Origin: JAIBJP01 sp035639875
Lineage (GTDB): Bacteria; Actinomycetota; Thermoleophilia; Gaiellales; Gaiellaceae
Reading direction: 5' to 3'
Assembly: GCA_035639875.1 (NCBI GenBank)
Contig: DASQXE010000002.1
Coordinates: forward strand, 1-23,725
Length of the DNA stretch: 23,725 nucleotides
A program made the position numbers and the translations under genes. The number at the start of each line of letters is the position of its first letter. Position 1 is the first letter of the stretch. Below are positions 21,851 through 23,725 of the stretch, piece after piece. Below the pieces are notes generated by a model. It was not told the origin of the DNA and made no database searches. It worked only from the letters and a program-made list of their open reading frames with translations.

Positions 21851-23725
21851 GCGGCCTTGCGGCCGGCCACGAGCAGGACGCGGCACGGTGCCGCCTTGAG
21901 GACGTAGTCGACGGTCCGACCGAAGATGGGCGCATGGCGCCGGCCGGGGCGTCGTGGGGCGCCCATGACGATGAGCTCGGCGCCGCGCTGCCCGGCGTCG
22001 CGGGCGATTGCGGGCCCGGCGCGCCGCTCACGCAGGAGCCGCGTCACGGCTCGGACTCCGTAGCCTTCCACCAGCCCCCGCGCCTGCTCGAGGAGATCTT
22101 CGGCCTCGTCCTCTTCGGCTCGGGTGACTGCGTCGAGGGGCCGGTCGAGCGGTACCTCGATCACGTGGACGACGGCGATGGTTGCCCGCCGCTCGGACGC
22201 GAGCCGCGCGGCGGCCACGAGCGCTTCCTCCGACTCGGCCGAGCGCACGACGGGTACGACGATCGTCCGGTAGACGAGTTCGAGCGCCGGCCCTATGACG
22301 AGCGCAGGCGCGCGCGCTGTCTCCGTGAGCGGCATCCGCAGGACGCGTCGGCGATAGACCGCGTACGCCGACAACCCGACGGCGAGCCAGGCGAGTCCGG
22401 CCCAGCGTGTGTCGGCTGTTTTCACGACTACGACGATCCACGCCAGCCCGGTTCCGAGAGCTCCGACGAGGGAGAAGAGAGGCCAGTCCACGCCTCGCAG
22501 GCGAAAGTTCGGGCGCCCCTTGAAGACGAGCTCCTCGTCGCGGCGCCGGTACCGGAGCGCGACGATCGACAGGTGCGCGATGGTGAAGGACAGCATCGCG
22601 CCGAACGAGTACATCGTCCCCAGGAAGTCCACCTTGCCCGGGATGAGCGTGGCGATCGAGGCGATTCCGGCGAAGACGATGAGCGCGATCCACGGCGTCC
22701 CGAAGCGACGGTGCACGCGCCGGAAGACGCTCGGAAGCTGCCGGTAGCTCGCCATGGCGTACGTGATTCGGGAGGCTCCGATCACGCCGGCGTTCGTGGC
22801 GATGAAGAGGATGGTGGCGGCGAGGATGCCGACGTACACCTTGAGGGCGCTTAGGAGCGCGCCCGAGATGCCGAGGTTCTCGACCACGCCGAGGACGGGG
22901 TCATTGGCGAACCCGCCCTGCTCCGGCTGCAGGCCGAGCAGCGTCTTGAACTCTCCGTCTACCAGCTTGACGGGCAGGGCCGAAAGCGCGATCGCCGGCA
23001 GCGTGAAGTAGATCGCGAAGACGGCGACCGCCGTCATCAGGTAGGCGCGCGGGACGTTGCGAACGGGGTCGCGCGCCTCCTCGGCGAGGTTCGAGACAGT
23101 CTCGATCCCCGTGTACGCGATCATGCCGACCGGGATCGCCAGGAAGAAGTCGCCCCACGTGGGCGCGATCCCCCAGTGGACGTTGTGGCTGAGCACGCTC
23201 GGGCTGAAGATGAGGACGAAGCCGAGCAGGACGAGCAGGAGCTGCGTCGCGAAATCGATGACGGCGAGGAAGATGTTGATGCGCGCCGATTCCTGGATCC
23301 CGACGATGTTCAGGGCTACGAGGACGACGATCACGACGGCGCCGCCGACGATGTCCCACGGGTTCTGCTTCAACGGGCCCCAGAAGATCGACAGGTAGTG
23401 CGGCACGAAGAAGGCCGAGATCGAGATCGTGATCACGTAATTGAGCATCTGCGCCCATGCGGCTCCGAAGCTCACGACCTCGTTGAAGGCGTGCCGGGCG
23501 AAGCTGGACGACCCACCGGCCTCCGGAAAGCGAACGGTGCCCTCGGCGTACGTGAGCGTCGTGGCGGCGAAGATCACTCCCGCGATCAGAAAGACGACCG
23601 GCGTCAGCCCGAGAGCGAACAGCGCGGTGACGCCCAGTGCGTAATAGATGGAGGAACCGACGTTGCCGTAGACCGTGGCGAAGAGCGCCGGCGCGCCGAG
23701 AACGCGCTCCAGACCCTGCCCTCGT
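21847..23725 (-). CDS. APC-superfamily permease with C-terminal USP domain, N-terminus cut by window
   Basis: A paralogue of the permease at 19778-21685, open to the right edge (626 codons visible). The visible start, RGQGLERVLGAPALFATVYG followed by NVGSSIYYALGVTALFALGLTP, aligns with residues 4-45 of its neighbour, so only a few N-terminal residues are missing. The position matching D98 of the neighbour is asparagine here (QMLNYV). The USP domain at the end (YRTIVVPVVRSAES ... VVHVIEVPLDRP ... ELIVMGAPRRPG ... IFGRTVDYVLKAAPCRVLLV) keeps more of the glycine loop than the neighbour's. The gene ends in GTGA, overlapping the 54-aa peptide start. Probably the first or an early gene of the operon running to the TrkA pair. 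The substrate is unknown and may differ from that of the neighbour. Confidence 0.88.
   Translation of the reverse strand, partial: RGQGLERVLGAPALFATVYGNVGSSIYYALGVTALFALGLTPVVFLIAGVIFAATTLTYAEGTVRFPEAGGSSSFARHAFNEVVSFGAAWAQMLNYVITISISAFFVPHYLSIFWGPLKQNPWDIVGGAVVIVVLVALNIVGIQESARINIFLAVIDFATQLLLVLLGFVLIFSPSVLSHNVHWGIAPTWGDFFLAIPVGMIAYTGIETVSNLAEEARDPVRNVPRAYLMTAVAVFAIYFTLPAIALSALPVKLVDGEFKTLLGLQPEQGGFANDPVLGVVENLGISGALLSALKVYVGILAATILFIATNAGVIGASRITYAMASYRQLPSVFRRVHRRFGTPWIALIVFAGIASIATLIPGKVDFLGTMYSFGAMLSFTIAHLSIVALRYRRRDEELVFKGRPNFRLRGVDWPLFSLVGALGTGLAWIVVVVKTADTRWAGLAWLAVGLSAYAVYRRRVLRMPLTETARAPALVIGPALELVYRTIVVPVVRSAESEEALVAAARLASERRATIAVVHVIEVPLDRPLDAVTRAEEDEAEDLLEQARGLVEGYGVRAVTRLLRERRAGPAIARDAGQRGAELIVMGAPRRPGRRHAPIFGRTVDYVLKAAPCRVLLVAGRKAA

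Overview
The window is a dense, high-GC bacterial chromosome segment with almost no intergenic DNA. Many genes start with GTG or TTG, and stop/start overlaps are common. Gene content suggests an actinobacterium, possibly a deep-branching soil lineage such as Thermoleophilia: an actinobacterial-type ArsC, a CeoB/CeoC-like pair of TrkA proteins beside an APC permease, cyclases of the GVDVHRAAR type, NarL-type two-component systems and an 11-bp-periodic PHO box. The taxonomic placement is inference from these gene types. I see no rRNA, tRNA, CRISPR array, insertion sequence or clear intrinsic terminator, and no gene-free stretch over 300 bases.

Layout. (1) 1-1728: a truncated MBL-fold-like gene coupled to a YjbR/MmcQ gene (minus strand), then a secreted Vps62-like protein (plus strand). 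(2) 1732-9301, all minus strand. Reading in the direction of transcription: phoP-type regulator, arsC, CBS-domain protein, stand-alone receiver, 8-TM double-PAS histidine kinase, NarL-type regulator, 36-aa membrane peptide, soluble transhydrogenase (sthA), and a cyclase-receiver fusion. (3) 9350-15057, plus strand, divergent from phoP: a soluble PhoR-like kinase and pstS-pstC-pstA-pstB-phoU. (4) 15054-18680: low-affinity phosphate transporter pit and its usual partner DUF47/PhoU-like protein (both minus), separated by an opposite-strand lipoprotein gene; then a secreted purple-acid-phosphatase-like enzyme and two small membrane proteins (plus). (5) 18684-23725, minus strand: two tandem APC permease-USP fusions joined by a 54-aa membrane peptide, then two TrkA-type RCK proteins.

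How it fits together. The centre is a phosphate regulon: high-affinity uptake (PstSCAB), signalling (PhoU, soluble PhoR, PhoP), low-affinity uptake (Pit and DUF47), secreted phosphatase scavenging, and ArsC to handle arsenate, the phosphate analogue that the same transporters import. Two PHO-box-like direct-repeat sites lie in the phoP/phoR and phoR/pstS junctions and share a 13-bp core. Downstream of phoP is a second signalling module in which one kinase sits beside three receivers; one of these is fused to a class III cyclase domain and has lost the DNA-binding domain of its sister regulator. The right end looks like a cation/amino-acid transport locus (APC-USP plus RCK proteins), possibly for potassium.

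The points most worth following are the cyclase-receiver fusion, the arsC frame that has no ordinary start codon before its catalytic cysteine, the PHO boxes, the membrane-free PhoR, and the paired APC-USP/RCK operon.
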